A stretch of 15,192 nucleotides of DNA, from contig CABRXX010000063.1 of NCBI GenBank assembly GCA_902475025.1, positions 1 to 15,192 on the forward strand, read 5' to 3'. This stretch comes from Merdiplasma sp905207905 (lineage in GTDB: Bacteria > Bacillota > Clostridia > Lachnospirales > Lachnospiraceae). The notes under the pieces were generated by a model. That model was given only the letters and a program-made list of their open reading frames with translations. It was not told the DNA's origin and made no database searches. Of the stretch, positions 7,109 through 14,792 are shown in pieces; positions within the stretch are counted from its first letter, which is position 1, and every line of letters starts with the position of its first letter. The translations under genes and the position numbers were made by a program.

Positions 7109-8563
7109 TTACTGCTCCACGCTGTAATTCGGAGCCTCCTTGGTAATATGAATATCATGGGGATGAGACTCTTTCAAAGAAGCTGCTGAAATCTTTACAA
7201 ACCGTCCGTTTTCTTTCAAAAGCTCAATAGTAGATGTTCCGCAGTAACCCATACCGGAACGAAGACCGCCGATCAGCTGGAATACCGTATCCTCCACGCT
7301 TCCCTTGTAAGCCACCCGTCCTTCTACTCCTTCCGGCACCAGTTTCTTGGCATTGGACTGGAAGTAACGATCCTTGCTGCCATTTTCCATAGCTGCAATA
7401 GAACCCATTCCTCTGTATACCTTGTACTTTCTTCCCTGGTACAGCTCAAAAGTTCCCGGGCTCTCATCGCATCCTGCAAACATGCTTCCCATCATGCATA
7501 CATTGGCTCCGGCTGCAATGGCCTTCGTCACATCACCGGAGTACTTAATGCCTCCGTCCGCAATAATGGGAATGCCATACTCCTTGGCAACTGCATAGCA
7601 GTCCATCACTGCAGTAATCTGAGGCACGCCGATACCTGCCACCACACGGGTAGTACAGATGGACCCCGGTCCGATCCCCACCTTCACCGCATCTGCCCCG
7701 GCTTCGATCAAAGCTCTGGCAGCCTCGCCGGTGGCTACATTTCCTGCGATCACCGGAAGATTGGGATATGCTTCTTTTACCATTTTCACGCAGCGGATCA
7801 CATTGGCAGAATGTCCATGAGCGGAATCCAACACCACCACATCCACCTGTGCCTCTACCAAAGCCTTCACACGGTCCAGCACATTGGCAGTAATACCGAT
7901 GGCCGCTCCGCACAGCAAGCGTCCCTGATCATCCTTGGCAGACATCGGATATTTAATCTGCTTCTCGATATCCTTAATGGTCACCAGACCCTTCAAATGG
8001 AACTTTTCATCCACAAGGGGAAGCTTTTCTTTTCTGGCCTTTGCCAGAATCTTCTTTGCCTCCTCCAGTGTGATTCCCACAGGAGCTGTGATCAGCCCCT
8101 CAGAAGTCATAGACTCTTTTATCTTTTTAGAGAAATCTTCTTCAAACAGCAAATCCCGGTTCGTAATAATGCCAACCAGCTTTCCATTCTCCGTAATAGG
8201 CACGCCGGAAATCCGGTACTTTGCCATCAGCGCATTCGCTTCCGCCAGGGTATTGTCCGGTCCCAGGTAGAACGGATCTGTAATGACTCCGTATTCAGAG
8301 CGTTTCACCTTATCTACCTCATCAGCCTGCGCTTCGATGGACATGTTTTTATGTATAATACCGATACCGCCCTGACGCGCCATGGCAATGGCCATGCGGT
8401 GTTCCGTCACTGTGTCCATTCCTGCACTCATCAGCGGAATATTCAGCTTGATCTTCTTCGTCAGCTGGGTAGTAAGATCCACCTGATTGGGGATCACTTC
8501 CGAATACGCCGGTACCAGCAGAACATCATCAAAGGTAATGCCTTCACTAATAATTTTTCCCAT
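7109..8563 (-). CDS. guaB: IMP dehydrogenase
   Basis: This 484-residue cytoplasmic enzyme oxidises IMP to XMP with NAD+, the committed step of guanine nucleotide synthesis. The barrel begins at FDDVLLVPAYS (11-21). A CBS-pair (Bateman) insertion lies at about 95-205, where adenine or guanine nucleotides bind in this family. The substrate loop GPGSICTTR (298-306) carries the catalytic Cys303. IADGGIKYSGD (335-345) binds the phosphate, and the mobile flap holds the Arg400-Tyr401 pair that activates water. Length is normal and nothing is missing. The ATG at 8563 follows AAGGAG by about 11 bases. The gene has its own promoter and terminator and so is probably monocistronic. Confidence 0.97.
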   Translation of the reverse strand: MGKIISEGITFDDVLLVPAYSEVIPNQVDLTTQLTKKIKLNIPLMSAGMDTVTEHRMAIAMARQGGIGIIHKNMSIEAQADEVDKVKRSEYGVITDPFYLGPDNTLAEANALMAKYRISGVPITENGKLVGIITNRDLLFEEDFSKKIKESMTSEGLITAPVGITLEEAKKILAKARKEKLPLVDEKFHLKGLVTIKDIEKQIKYPMSAKDDQGRLLCGAAIGITANVLDRVKALVEAQVDVVVLDSAHGHSANVIRCVKMVKEAYPNLPVIAGNVATGEAARALIEAGADAVKVGIGPGSICTTRVVAGIGVPQITAVMDCYAVAKEYGIPIIADGGIKYSGDVTKAIAAGANVCMMGSMFAGCDESPGTFELYQGRKYKVYRGMGSIAAMENGSKDRYFQSNAKKLVPEGVEGRVAYKGSVEDTVFQLIGGLRSGMGYCGTSTIELLKENGRFVKISAASLKESHPHDIHITKEAPNYSVEQ

Positions 8564-8610
8564 GCCTGATTTCTCTCCTTATTAAATTTATGCTTTTGTG
8601 GTGTACACAT

Positions 8611-8644
8611 CCGTGTAGGAGAACCAGCCGTCGCTCCTCCACGG
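8611..8644 (-). promoter_or_regulatory. Hairpin in the guaB 5' leader
   Basis: CCGTGTAGGAG (8611-8621) pairs with CTCCTCCACGG (8634-8644) except for one mismatch, around a 12-base loop. It lies within a leader of about 90 bases between the promoter and the guaB start. It does not match a purine riboswitch as far as I can read it, and no T-run follows. It may affect mRNA stability or regulation. Confidence 0.5.
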
Positions 8645-8659
8645 TGATGCTAATTTCTT

Positions 8660-8688
8660 ACTCTAACAAATTCCCTCTGCAATGTCAA
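8660..8688 (-). promoter_or_regulatory. Sigma-A promoter of guaB
   Basis: On the minus strand, a perfect TTGACA (8683-8688), a 17-base spacer and TAGAGT (8660-8665) form a near-consensus promoter. Transcription would start near 8653, about 90 bases before the guaB ATG. Confidence 0.85.
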
Positions 8689-8763
8689 CCAAAAAAATGC
8701 AAACTGTCAAACGTAAACTGCCGGAGTTTCCTTAAAAACGGCTCCAAAAGGCTTAAAATGCAG

Positions 8764-9276
8764 TCAATCAGAAAATGACTGCGCCACTTTCCTAGGAGCC
8801 AGGCGGCGGATCTGCGCTACCGTCTCCGAATCCAATTCCAGTTTTACAAGCTCCTTTTTCTCTTCCTGATTCATCACCATAACCCAGCAGGGAACATTGG
8901 GTTCCAGGGAAGTAAAATCTCTCACCCTGATATCCTTCCTGCCGCGATAACCATCCAGTGCATGGGAACCAGCCGGAGCCAAAAGCTCCATCTGTTCCAC
9001 CCGATAGGTTGCACATTTTTTCCTCTTTTGCTTTGCCATGATCTTATCCACATCCAGTTCTCCATTTACATAGAGATACTCATATTCCAGATCAAGGCCG
9101 GGCAGCAGAAAATAGCAGGCCACAGTCATCGCCAATCCTCCCAGAAGCAGCAGAGGATTTACCAGAATGCCTGCTGCAAAAAACAGAATCGTACCTCCTA
9201 TTAGACCAATTTTTTTTGCCACATCAGCGGGAGGGGTATGCCGTTTCACCATAATCTCCCTGTAAGAATCACTCAT
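8764..9276 (-). CDS. Small membrane protein, DUF6106-like
   Basis: The 170-residue protein has a hydrophobic hairpin of two probable membrane segments (about 23-38 and 41-58). A soluble domain follows, starting LDLEYEYLYVNGELDVDKIM (61-80) and then a basic KQKRKK stretch. It ends with RRLAPRKV (157-164). From memory this pattern matches DUF6106, seen mainly in Lachnospiraceae, but I cannot check it. The function is unknown; the soluble part probably faces the cytoplasm. I chose the ATG at 9276 (MSDSYREIMV), preceded by GGCAGGTAATGG, over the ATG at 9327, whose extra 17 residues would run back into the groEL terminator. It lies between groEL and guaB with no clear promoter of its own. Confidence 0.8.
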   Translation of the reverse strand: MSDSYREIMVKRHTPPADVAKKIGLIGGTILFFAAGILVNPLLLLGGLAMTVACYFLLPGLDLEYEYLYVNGELDVDKIMAKQKRKKCATYRVEQMELLAPAGSHALDGYRGRKDIRVRDFTSLEPNVPCWVMVMNQEEKKELVKLELDSETVAQIRRLAPRKVAQSFSD

Positions 9277-9315
9277 ACCATTACCTGCCTTTATTCGTTT
9301 TTTCCAGTGTATCAT

Positions 9316-9350
9316 AAAAGGAGGCAATCGTAAATGGACTGCCTCCTTTT
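9316..9350 (-). terminator. Intrinsic terminator after groEL (bidirectional)
   Basis: An 11-bp perfect stem AAAAGGAGGCA (9316-9326) with TGCCTCCTTTT (9340-9350) closes a 13-base loop. On the minus strand the stem's last four T's are followed by ATGATAC; on the plus strand six T's end it. It begins 14 bases after the groEL stop. Confidence 0.85.
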
Positions 9351-9364
9351 TTCGGGATTTTCTT

Positions 9365-10990
9365 TTACATCATTCCCATTCCGCCTGCTCCGCCGGCCGG
9401 CATAGCAGGAGTATCTTCTTTGATATTGCCAACTACAGATTCTGTGGTCAGCAGTGTGGAAGCTACGCTGGTAGCGTTCTGCAGAGCGCTTCTGGTTACC
9501 TTTGCAGGATCCAGGATACCGGTCTCTACCATATCCACATACTCTTCTTTGTAAGCGTCAAAACCAACGCCCTCTTTGGACTCTCTTACTTTATTTACGA
9601 TCACAGAACCTTCCAGTCCGGCATTGGCTGCGATGTGATACAGAGGAGCTTCCAGAGCCTTCAAAATAATTCTTGCTCCGGTCTTCTCATCTCCATCCAG
9701 AGTATCAGCCAGATCAGCAACCTTCTTGGCAGCATGGATGTAAGCGGAACCGCCTCCTGCAATGATACCTTCCTCCACGGCTGCTCTGGTAGCGTTCAGA
9801 GCATCTTCCATGCGGAGTTTTGCTTCCTTCATCTCAGTCTCGGTAGCAGCGCCTACCCGAATAACGGCAACGCCGCCAGCCAGTTTTGCCAGTCTCTCCT
9901 GAAGCTTCTCTTTATCAAACTCAGACTTGGTCTCAACAATCATAGCCTTGATCTGATTTACCCGATCAGCGATCTCATCCTTGTCACCCAGTCCGTCTAC
10001 AATGATGGTGTTCTCTTTCTGAACCTTCACAGATTTTGCACGTCCCAGCATATCCAGAGTAGCATCCTTTAACTCAAGGCCTACTTCCTCAGAGATCACC
10101 TGGCCGCCGGTCAGAATAGCAATATCCTTCAGCATCTCTTTTCTTCTGTCGCCGTATCCGGGAGCCTTCACAGCCACTACAGAGAAAGTACCTCTCAATT
10201 TATTTACGATCAGGGTGGTAAGGGCTTCGCCTTCCACATCCTCAGCAATGATCAGAAGTTTCTTGCCAGACTGAACGATCTGCTCCAGCAGCGGCAGGAT
10301 CTCCTGGATGTTGCTGATCTTCTTATCAGTGATCAAGATAAAGGGATCATCCAGAACTGCTTCCATCTTTTCCATATCCGTAGCCATGTAAGCGGAAATA
10401 TAGCCACGGTCGAACTGCATACCTTCTACCAGATCCAGCTCGGTCTGCATGGTTTTGGACTCCTCGATGGTGATTACACCGTCTCTGGAAACCTTCTCCA
10501 TAGCGTCAGCTACCAGCTGTCCTACCATCTCGTCTCCGGAAGAAACGGTTGCCACACGGGCAATATGCTCCTTTCCGGTTACCTTCTGGCTCATAGCCTT
10601 GATTGCCTCAACTGCTGCATCAGTAGCTTTCTTCATACCTTTTCTCAAAACAATGGGATTAGCGCCTGCTGCCAGGTTTTTCATTCCCTCGTTTACCATA
10701 GCCTGTGCCAAAACGGTAGCTGTGGTAGTACCGTCGCCGGCCACATCGTTGGTCTTGGAAGCCACTTCGCGGATCAGCTGAGCGCCCATATTCTCAAACG
10801 CATCCTCCAGCTCGATCTCTTTTGCAATGGTAACGCCGTCATTGGTGATTAAGGGAGCGCCGAACTGCTTATCCAGAACAACGTTTCTTCCTTTCGGTCC
10901 TAAGGTTACCCGTACCGTGTCTGCCAGTTTATTTACGCCAGTTTCCAAAGCAGCTCTGGCTTCTGCGCCGAATTTAATTTCCTTTGCCAT
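9365..10990 (-). CDS. groL: Chaperonin GroEL (Hsp60)
   Basis: The 541-residue protein is full length and forms the double-ring ATP-driven folding chamber in the cytoplasm. It begins MAKEIKFG and carries the nucleotide-binding segment GDGTTTATVLAQ at about 85-96, with Asp86 corresponding to E. coli Asp87. The equatorial segment MEDALNATRAAVEEG and the glycine/methionine tail GGAGGMGMM are also present. Two ATG codons are adjacent (10993 and 10990). I chose the second because it gives the conserved MAKEI start and a spacing of 8 bases from AGGAGG; with the first the spacing is 5. It follows groES by 34 bases, under the same CIRCE-controlled promoter. Confidence 0.98.
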   Translation of the reverse strand: MAKEIKFGAEARAALETGVNKLADTVRVTLGPKGRNVVLDKQFGAPLITNDGVTIAKEIELEDAFENMGAQLIREVASKTNDVAGDGTTTATVLAQAMVNEGMKNLAAGANPIVLRKGMKKATDAAVEAIKAMSQKVTGKEHIARVATVSSGDEMVGQLVADAMEKVSRDGVITIEESKTMQTELDLVEGMQFDRGYISAYMATDMEKMEAVLDDPFILITDKKISNIQEILPLLEQIVQSGKKLLIIAEDVEGEALTTLIVNKLRGTFSVVAVKAPGYGDRRKEMLKDIAILTGGQVISEEVGLELKDATLDMLGRAKSVKVQKENTIIVDGLGDKDEIADRVNQIKAMIVETKSEFDKEKLQERLAKLAGGVAVIRVGAATETEMKEAKLRMEDALNATRAAVEEGIIAGGGSAYIHAAKKVADLADTLDGDEKTGARIILKALEAPLYHIAANAGLEGSVIVNKVRESKEGVGFDAYKEEYVDMVETGILDPAKVTRSALQNATSVASTLLTTESVVGNIKEDTPAMPAGGAGGMGMM

Positions 10991-11024
10991 CATTCATTCC
11001 TCCTGAATTTTTACTGTTATCTGC

Positions 11025-11309
11025 TTACTCTACGATTGCCAGGATATCGCTCTGCTTTACGATGATGTACTCCTCATCCTCCAGCTTCACTTCATTTCCT
11101 GCATATTTAGAATAAATTACTTTATCTCCAGCTTTCACCTGCATCGTCACTTCTTTTCCATCTACCATTCCGCCGGGGCCTACTGCGATCACTTCCGCTT
11201 CCTGGGGTTTCTCCTGAGATTTAGAGGCAAGGATAATACCGGATTTTGTGGTTTCCTCTGCTTCAAACTGCTTTAATACAACTCTGTCGCCCAAAGGTAC
11301 TAACTTCAT
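11025..11309 (-). CDS. groES: Co-chaperonin GroES (Hsp10)
   Basis: This 94-residue protein forms the heptameric lid of the GroEL chamber. It starts MKLVPLGDRVVLKQ and shows the mobile loop that contacts GroEL (about 16-35, with TTKSGIILA). AEVIAVGPGG and AGDKVIYSKYAG follow as the conserved core. The chosen ATG at 11309 has AAGGAGG seven bases upstream and gives the family's standard length; an upstream ATG at 11339 would add ten unconserved residues and overlap this ribosome site. It is the first gene of the groES-groEL operon, and heat-shock control by HrcA is expected from the CIRCE element. Confidence 0.97.
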   Translation of the reverse strand: MKLVPLGDRVVLKQFEAEETTKSGIILASKSQEKPQEAEVIAVGPGGMVDGKEVTMQVKAGDKVIYSKYAGNEVKLEDEEYIIVKQSDILAIVE

Positions 11310-11382
11310 ATCTAATTCCTCCTTATAATCTTTTCCCACAATAGATCGCTCCTGTCTGCGGCAAACCTACTGTTTCGAATTA

Positions 11383-11409
11383 CTAGCACTCACTTGGACT
11401 GAGTGCTAA
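11383..11409 (-). promoter_or_regulatory. CIRCE operator (HrcA binding site) of groES-groEL
   Basis: CTAGCACTC (11383-11391), nine bases, then GAGTGCTAA (11401-11409) match the CIRCE consensus TTAGCACTC-N9-GAGTGCTAA with one mismatch. It lies just after the predicted transcription start, the usual place for HrcA repression. The hrcA gene is not in the window. Confidence 0.95.
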
Positions 11410-11419
11410 TTCATTTCCT

Positions 11420-11448
11420 ATATTAGTGAAAATACCTCAAATATGCAA
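11420..11448 (-). promoter_or_regulatory. Sigma-A promoter of groES-groEL
   Basis: On the minus strand TTGCAT (11443-11448), a 17-base spacer and TAATAT (11420-11425) form a good promoter. The start point would be near 11413, directly next to the CIRCE operator. Confidence 0.8.
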
Positions 11449-11549
11449 CTGCCAAAAACAGTGTGATTTTTTGTTATTTTTCACTATACTCTATATTTCT
11501 CTTTTTTTCTCTTGTTTTCTTATGTTTTATCTTTTTTGTATTTTTTTCA

Positions 11550-11573
11550 AAGAAGTCTGCTGGCAGATTTCTT
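11550..11573. repeat. Hairpin in the groES upstream spacer
   Basis: AAGAAGTCTGC (11550-11560) and GCAGATTTCTT (11563-11573) are inverted copies with one G-T position and a 2-base centre. No terminator-like T-run follows on the minus strand. The tiny centre suits a DNA operator better than an RNA loop. The role is unknown. Confidence 0.5.
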
Positions 11574-11636
11574 CGCCTGGGCCCAATCGCTCCAGCGGCA
11601 TTTTCCCAATCCGCCGCAGTGCGGTCCTGCAAAGCA

Positions 11637-11701
11637 TTTCTATTTCATAGGAAATCATTTCCTATGGAGATTAGGGTGTCAAAAGCCCTATGAAATAGAA
11701 A
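11637..11701. repeat. Overlapping, mutually exclusive palindromes after codY
   Basis: An outer inverted repeat has perfect 15-bp arms, TTTCTATTTCATAGG (11637-11651) and its reverse complement (11687-11701). An inner palindrome, CATAGGAAAT-C-ATTTCCTATG (11646-11666), uses part of the same left arm, so both cannot form together. The right arm also supplies the T-run of the codY terminator. It could be a small mobile-element remnant or a structured RNA end. Confidence 0.7.
11669..11694. repeat. Dispersed 26-bp repeat, copy B
   Basis: This is the second copy of the segment at 6855-6880, with one mismatch (T at 11672, C at the matching 6858). Read on the minus strand in the frame of the possible small ORF, the mismatch is CTA against CTG, both leucine, and both copies would encode HRAFDTLI. 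Confidence 0.75.
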
Positions 11702-11747
11702 AGGCTGTTCCTCCTGACACTTGATACTTCAGGAAGGAGCAGCCCTT
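11693..11747 (-). terminator. Intrinsic terminator of codY
   Basis: On the minus strand AAGGGCTGCTCCTTCCTGA (11747-11729) pairs with TCAGGAGGAACAGCCTT (11717-11701), with small bulges and an 11-base loop. TTTTCTATTT (11702-11693) follows. It starts about 50 bases after the codY stop. Confidence 0.88.
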
Positions 11748-11797
11748 CTGTCTGACCTGTTTCTATCTCGAGGATCCTGCAAGACCCCGAAAAACAG

Positions 11798-12586
11798 TTA
11801 CAGCAGCTCTTTCTTTTCTCTTTTGATCTCTTCTAACTGCTCAAACACCAGCTCATTGAGCACTTTAATATACGTTCCTTTCATACCGGAGGAACGGGAT
11901 TCGATCACGCCTGCACTCTCGAACTTCCTCAGTGCATTCACAATCACGGAGCGGGTAATGCCTACCCGGTCTGCAATCTTGCTGGCTACCAGCACGCCCT
12001 CATTTCCTTTCAGCTCATCAAAAATGTGAATAATGGCTTCCAGCTCTGAATAAGATAAGGTGCTGATGGCAGATTTTACAATCTGTATCTTCCGGTTTTC
12101 CTCTGCATTCTCCTCATTGACAGAGCGCATCATCTCCAGCCCCACCACTGTGGTTCCGTACTCGCTGAGAATAATATCGTCAATCTCATATTGACTCTCA
12201 TACCGATACATGAATACCGTTCCCAAACGCTCCCCTGCAATATCAATGGGGTTAATAATGGCGCTGTATTTTTTCACGCCGGAGCACATAAAACCCAGAG
12301 TCTCTAAATTCACATTTTCTTTGGTAGAGAGTACGCTTAAAAACCGTTCGTTCAGCATAGGATCAATAAAACCGCCCACCTTGTCTACGATCAGCTCCGT
12401 AATCTCCTCTACTCCATCGCACAGGCCTACGCCCAATACTTTGCCTTTCCGGCTGATAACCAGGATATTGGAGGACATAATGCCCGCCAGCACTCCGCAA
12501 ATATCATTGAACACTACCTTGCTGGAATTATTATTGTGCAGAAGCTGATTGATTTTCCTGGTTTTATCTAATAATTGTACACTCAT
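11798..12586 (-). CDS. codY: Global transcriptional regulator CodY
   Basis: This 262-residue GTP- and branched-chain-amino-acid-responsive DNA-binding protein represses or activates nutrient-limitation genes in low-G+C Gram-positive bacteria. It has the N-terminal GAF ligand domain (about 1-155, starting MSVQLLDKTRKINQLLH), a helical linker, and the C-terminal winged helix-turn-helix ASKIADRVGITRSVIVNALR (201-220), nearly identical to B. subtilis CodY as I recall it. I chose the ATG at 12586, preceded by GGGAGG, over 12619, which would add eleven unconserved residues. It follows topA, has its own promoter and ends at a terminator. guaB, which makes the GTP precursor XMP, is nearby; that link is suggestive only. 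Confidence 0.97.
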   Translation of the reverse strand: MSVQLLDKTRKINQLLHNNNSSKVVFNDICGVLAGIMSSNILVISRKGKVLGVGLCDGVEEITELIVDKVGGFIDPMLNERFLSVLSTKENVNLETLGFMCSGVKKYSAIINPIDIAGERLGTVFMYRYESQYEIDDIILSEYGTTVVGLEMMRSVNEENAEENRKIQIVKSAISTLSYSELEAIIHIFDELKGNEGVLVASKIADRVGITRSVIVNALRKFESAGVIESRSSGMKGTYIKVLNELVFEQLEEIKREKKELL

Positions 12587-12619
12587 AACTGCCTCCCGGA
12601 TACTATCACGATAACACAA

Positions 12620-12648
12620 ATTTTAACACATAATTTTCTGAATTTCAA
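12620..12648 (-). promoter_or_regulatory. Promoter of codY
   Basis: On the minus strand TTGAAA (12643-12648), a 17-base spacer and TAAAAT (12620-12625), preceded by a TGT extension, form a good extended -10 promoter. It begins 11 bases after the topA stop, so codY can be expressed separately from topA. Confidence 0.75.
12632..12646. promoter_or_regulatory. CodY-box-like site overlapping the codY promoter
   Basis: AATTTTCTGAATTTC matches the CodY consensus AATTTTCWGAAAATT at 12 of 15 positions. It covers most of the spacer and part of the -35 box of the codY promoter. Binding there would block polymerase, so negative autoregulation is likely. The match is seen; the regulation is inferred. Confidence 0.6.
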
Positions 12649-12658
12649 TCAAATTTTT

Positions 12659-14716
12659 TTATTTATTCGTAATATATCCGCAATTACTATTGGCACACAA
12701 AAGTTTGCTGCCTTTTTCCAACATATAGCTGCCACATTCCGGACATTTCTGACTAGAAGGCTTCTGCCAAGACATAAAATCGCACTCCGGATTCTCGCAG
12801 CCGTAATATCTTCTGCCCTTTTTGGTCTTTAAGATCACCATATCCTGACCGCATACCGGGCAGGCCACCCCCGCCTTCTCCAGATAAGGCTTGGTGTTGC
12901 GGCACTCCGGGAACCCGGGGCAGGCCAGAAATTTCCCATGGGGACCGTACTTAATCACCATGTTCCTGCCGCACTCCTCACAGATCACATCCGTCACCTC
13001 ATCGGCAATGGATACCTTTTCCAGAGTCTTTTCCGCTTCCTTCACCGCTTCGTCCAGATCCGGGTAGAAATTCTTCACCACGTCCTTCCAAGCCAGCTTG
13101 CCCTCACCCACAGAGTCCAGCAAAGACTCCATGTTAGCAGTAAATGTCACATCAATAATGCTGGGAAAGGCCTTTTTCATCATCTGATTCACTGCCTCGC
13201 CCAACTCTGTCATATACAGATTCTTCTGTTCTTTCAGCACATACCGTCTCCCCAGAAGGGTAGTAATGGTGGGCGCATAGGTGCTGGGACGTCCGATTCC
13301 CAGTTCCTCCAGCGTCTTTACCAGAGAAGCCTCTGTATAGTGGGCCGGAGGCTGGGTAAAGTGCTGCTTGCTGTCAAAGGCCTCCAGCTCCAGTCGGGAA
13401 TTCTCATCCAGTTTCCCTTTTAATACATTGTTGCCCTTTGCATCTTCTTCCCCGTCGCTGTATACAGACAGAAAGCCGTCAAAAAGCAGCTTGGAAGCCG
13501 CCACTGTAAACAGGTAGCCATTTCCCTCTATCTTCACGGAGGTGGCCTCATATCTTGCCTGCTCCATGCGGCTGGCAGTAAAACGCTTCCAAATCAGCTG
13601 GTAAAGACGGAACTGATCCCTGCTTAACGCTTCTTTCACCAGGGTCGGCGTCCGCTTAATATCAGAGGGGCGGATGGCCTCATGGGCATCCTGGATCTTC
13701 TGGCCCGGCTTTTTCTCCGTCACGCTGGAAGTAACATACTCTTTGCCAAAAGCTGCTGCAATATAATCCCTGGCAGCCTGATCTGCCTCCTCGGAAATAC
13801 GGGTGGAATCTGTACGCAGGTAGGTGATCAAACCTGTGGTGCCCTCCCCCTTCACCTCTATTCCTTCATAGAGCTGCTGCGCCAGGCGCATCGTCTTCTG
13901 GGTAGAAAAATTCAGCTGTCTGGCAGCCTCCTGCTGCAAGGTACTGGTGGTAAAGGGCAAGGGGGCTTTTTTGATCCGCTCTCCCTTTTTAATCTCCCGC
14001 ACCTGATAAGATGCGCCTTCCAGTTTTTTCAAAATCGCCTCCAGTTCTTCTTTGGAGTGGATGGCGATCTTTTTTTCATCTCCGTAAAATTTGGCTCTCA
14101 AAGGCTTTTTCTCTCCTGGCAGATGAAAATCCGCCTCCAGAGTCCAGTACTCCTCCGGAAGAAATGCATTGATCTCATCCTCCCGGTCTGCAATGATCCG
14201 CAAAGCCACAGACTGCACCCGGCCTGCACTTAAGCCCCGCTTGATCTTTTCCCACAGCAGCGGGCTGATCCGGTAGCCCACCATCCGGTCCAGCATTCTT
14301 CTGGTCTGCTGGGCATCCACCATATCCATGTCAATGGAACGGGCATGCTTTAAGGCCTCCTTCACTGCGGTCTTTGTGATCTCGTTAAAAGTGATCCGGT
14401 ACATCTTTTTCTCGTCCAGCTTCAGCGCCTGAGCCAGATGCCAGGAGATGGCCTCTCCCTCCCGGTCCGGGTCCGTTGCCAGATACACCTTGTCCGCTTT
14501 CTTTGCAGCCTTACGCAAAGCGGCCAGAATATCTCCTTTCCCCCGGATTGTAATATATTTCGGCTCATAATCGTTCTCCGGATCAAAGCCAAGCTGGCTC
14601 TTGGGCATATCCCGCACATGGCCATTGGAAGCCATCACCTCATAATTTGCACCAAGAAACTTTTTAATGGTTTTCACCTTTGTGGGTGATTCCACGATTA
14701 CCAGATATTTTGCCAT
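12659..14716 (-). CDS. topA: DNA topoisomerase I (type IA)
   Basis: This 685-residue enzyme relaxes negative supercoils by cutting one strand through a 5'-phosphotyrosine link. The Toprim domain starts LVIVESPTKVKTIKKFLG (5-22) with catalytic Glu9, and its metal-binding DPDREGE motif is at 82-88. The active tyrosine is Tyr299 in GLITYLRTDSTR. Three C4 zinc-ribbon repeats close the protein, with cysteines at 579/582/599/605, 619/622/640/645 and 658/661/674/679, which help bind single-stranded DNA. Length is normal. The ATG at 14716 follows GAGGT by about 7 bases. It lies 76 bases after dprA with no terminator between, so the two are probably cotranscribed. Confidence 0.98.
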   Translation of the reverse strand: MAKYLVIVESPTKVKTIKKFLGANYEVMASNGHVRDMPKSQLGFDPENDYEPKYITIRGKGDILAALRKAAKKADKVYLATDPDREGEAISWHLAQALKLDEKKMYRITFNEITKTAVKEALKHARSIDMDMVDAQQTRRMLDRMVGYRISPLLWEKIKRGLSAGRVQSVALRIIADREDEINAFLPEEYWTLEADFHLPGEKKPLRAKFYGDEKKIAIHSKEELEAILKKLEGASYQVREIKKGERIKKAPLPFTTSTLQQEAARQLNFSTQKTMRLAQQLYEGIEVKGEGTTGLITYLRTDSTRISEEADQAARDYIAAAFGKEYVTSSVTEKKPGQKIQDAHEAIRPSDIKRTPTLVKEALSRDQFRLYQLIWKRFTASRMEQARYEATSVKIEGNGYLFTVAASKLLFDGFLSVYSDGEEDAKGNNVLKGKLDENSRLELEAFDSKQHFTQPPAHYTEASLVKTLEELGIGRPSTYAPTITTLLGRRYVLKEQKNLYMTELGEAVNQMMKKAFPSIIDVTFTANMESLLDSVGEGKLAWKDVVKNFYPDLDEAVKEAEKTLEKVSIADEVTDVICEECGRNMVIKYGPHGKFLACPGFPECRNTKPYLEKAGVACPVCGQDMVILKTKKGRRYYGCENPECDFMSWQKPSSQKCPECGSYMLEKGSKLLCANSNCGYITNK

Positions 14717-14792
14717 ACAATTACCTCAAATCTGCTTATTTGCCGCAGCAATCCAGCCATAAGACGGTTCTTCCGAACAGCTGCGCCAGTCT

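Larger units (their letters stand above)
11410..11797. other. Spacer between groES and codY
   Basis: These 388 bases hold no gene I can support. In the minus-strand direction they contain the codY terminator, overlapping palindromes (11637-11701), a dispersed repeat copy, a short perfect palindrome CCGCAGTGCGG (11613-11623 region), a hairpin at 11550-11573, then about 90 purine-rich bases (T/C-rich on the plus strand, 11460-11550) leading to the groES promoter. Short plus-strand frames here are T-rich and low in complexity. Confidence 0.65.

Noticed and set aside
7811..8569. Plus-strand ORF of 252 codons opposite guaB
   Set aside because: It lies fully antisense to the well-conserved guaB and has His/Cys-rich composition typical of a reverse-frame artefact.
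8564..8653. guaB leader as a purine riboswitch
   Set aside because: I could not find the three-way-junction core or conserved loop sequences; only one simple hairpin is visible.
11310..11339. Upstream ATG for groES, giving 104 residues
   Set aside because: It would translate across the AAGGAGG ribosome site and add ten unconserved residues before the family's usual start.
11637..11701. Insertion sequence or complete MITE
   Set aside because: The 65-base unit has good terminal inverted repeats, but no flanking target duplication and no transposase nearby.
11426..11724. Three overlapping plus-strand ORFs of 70-76 codons upstream of groES
   Set aside because: They translate T-rich low-complexity DNA, mostly Phe, Leu and Ser, run against all neighbouring genes, and have no clear ribosome site.
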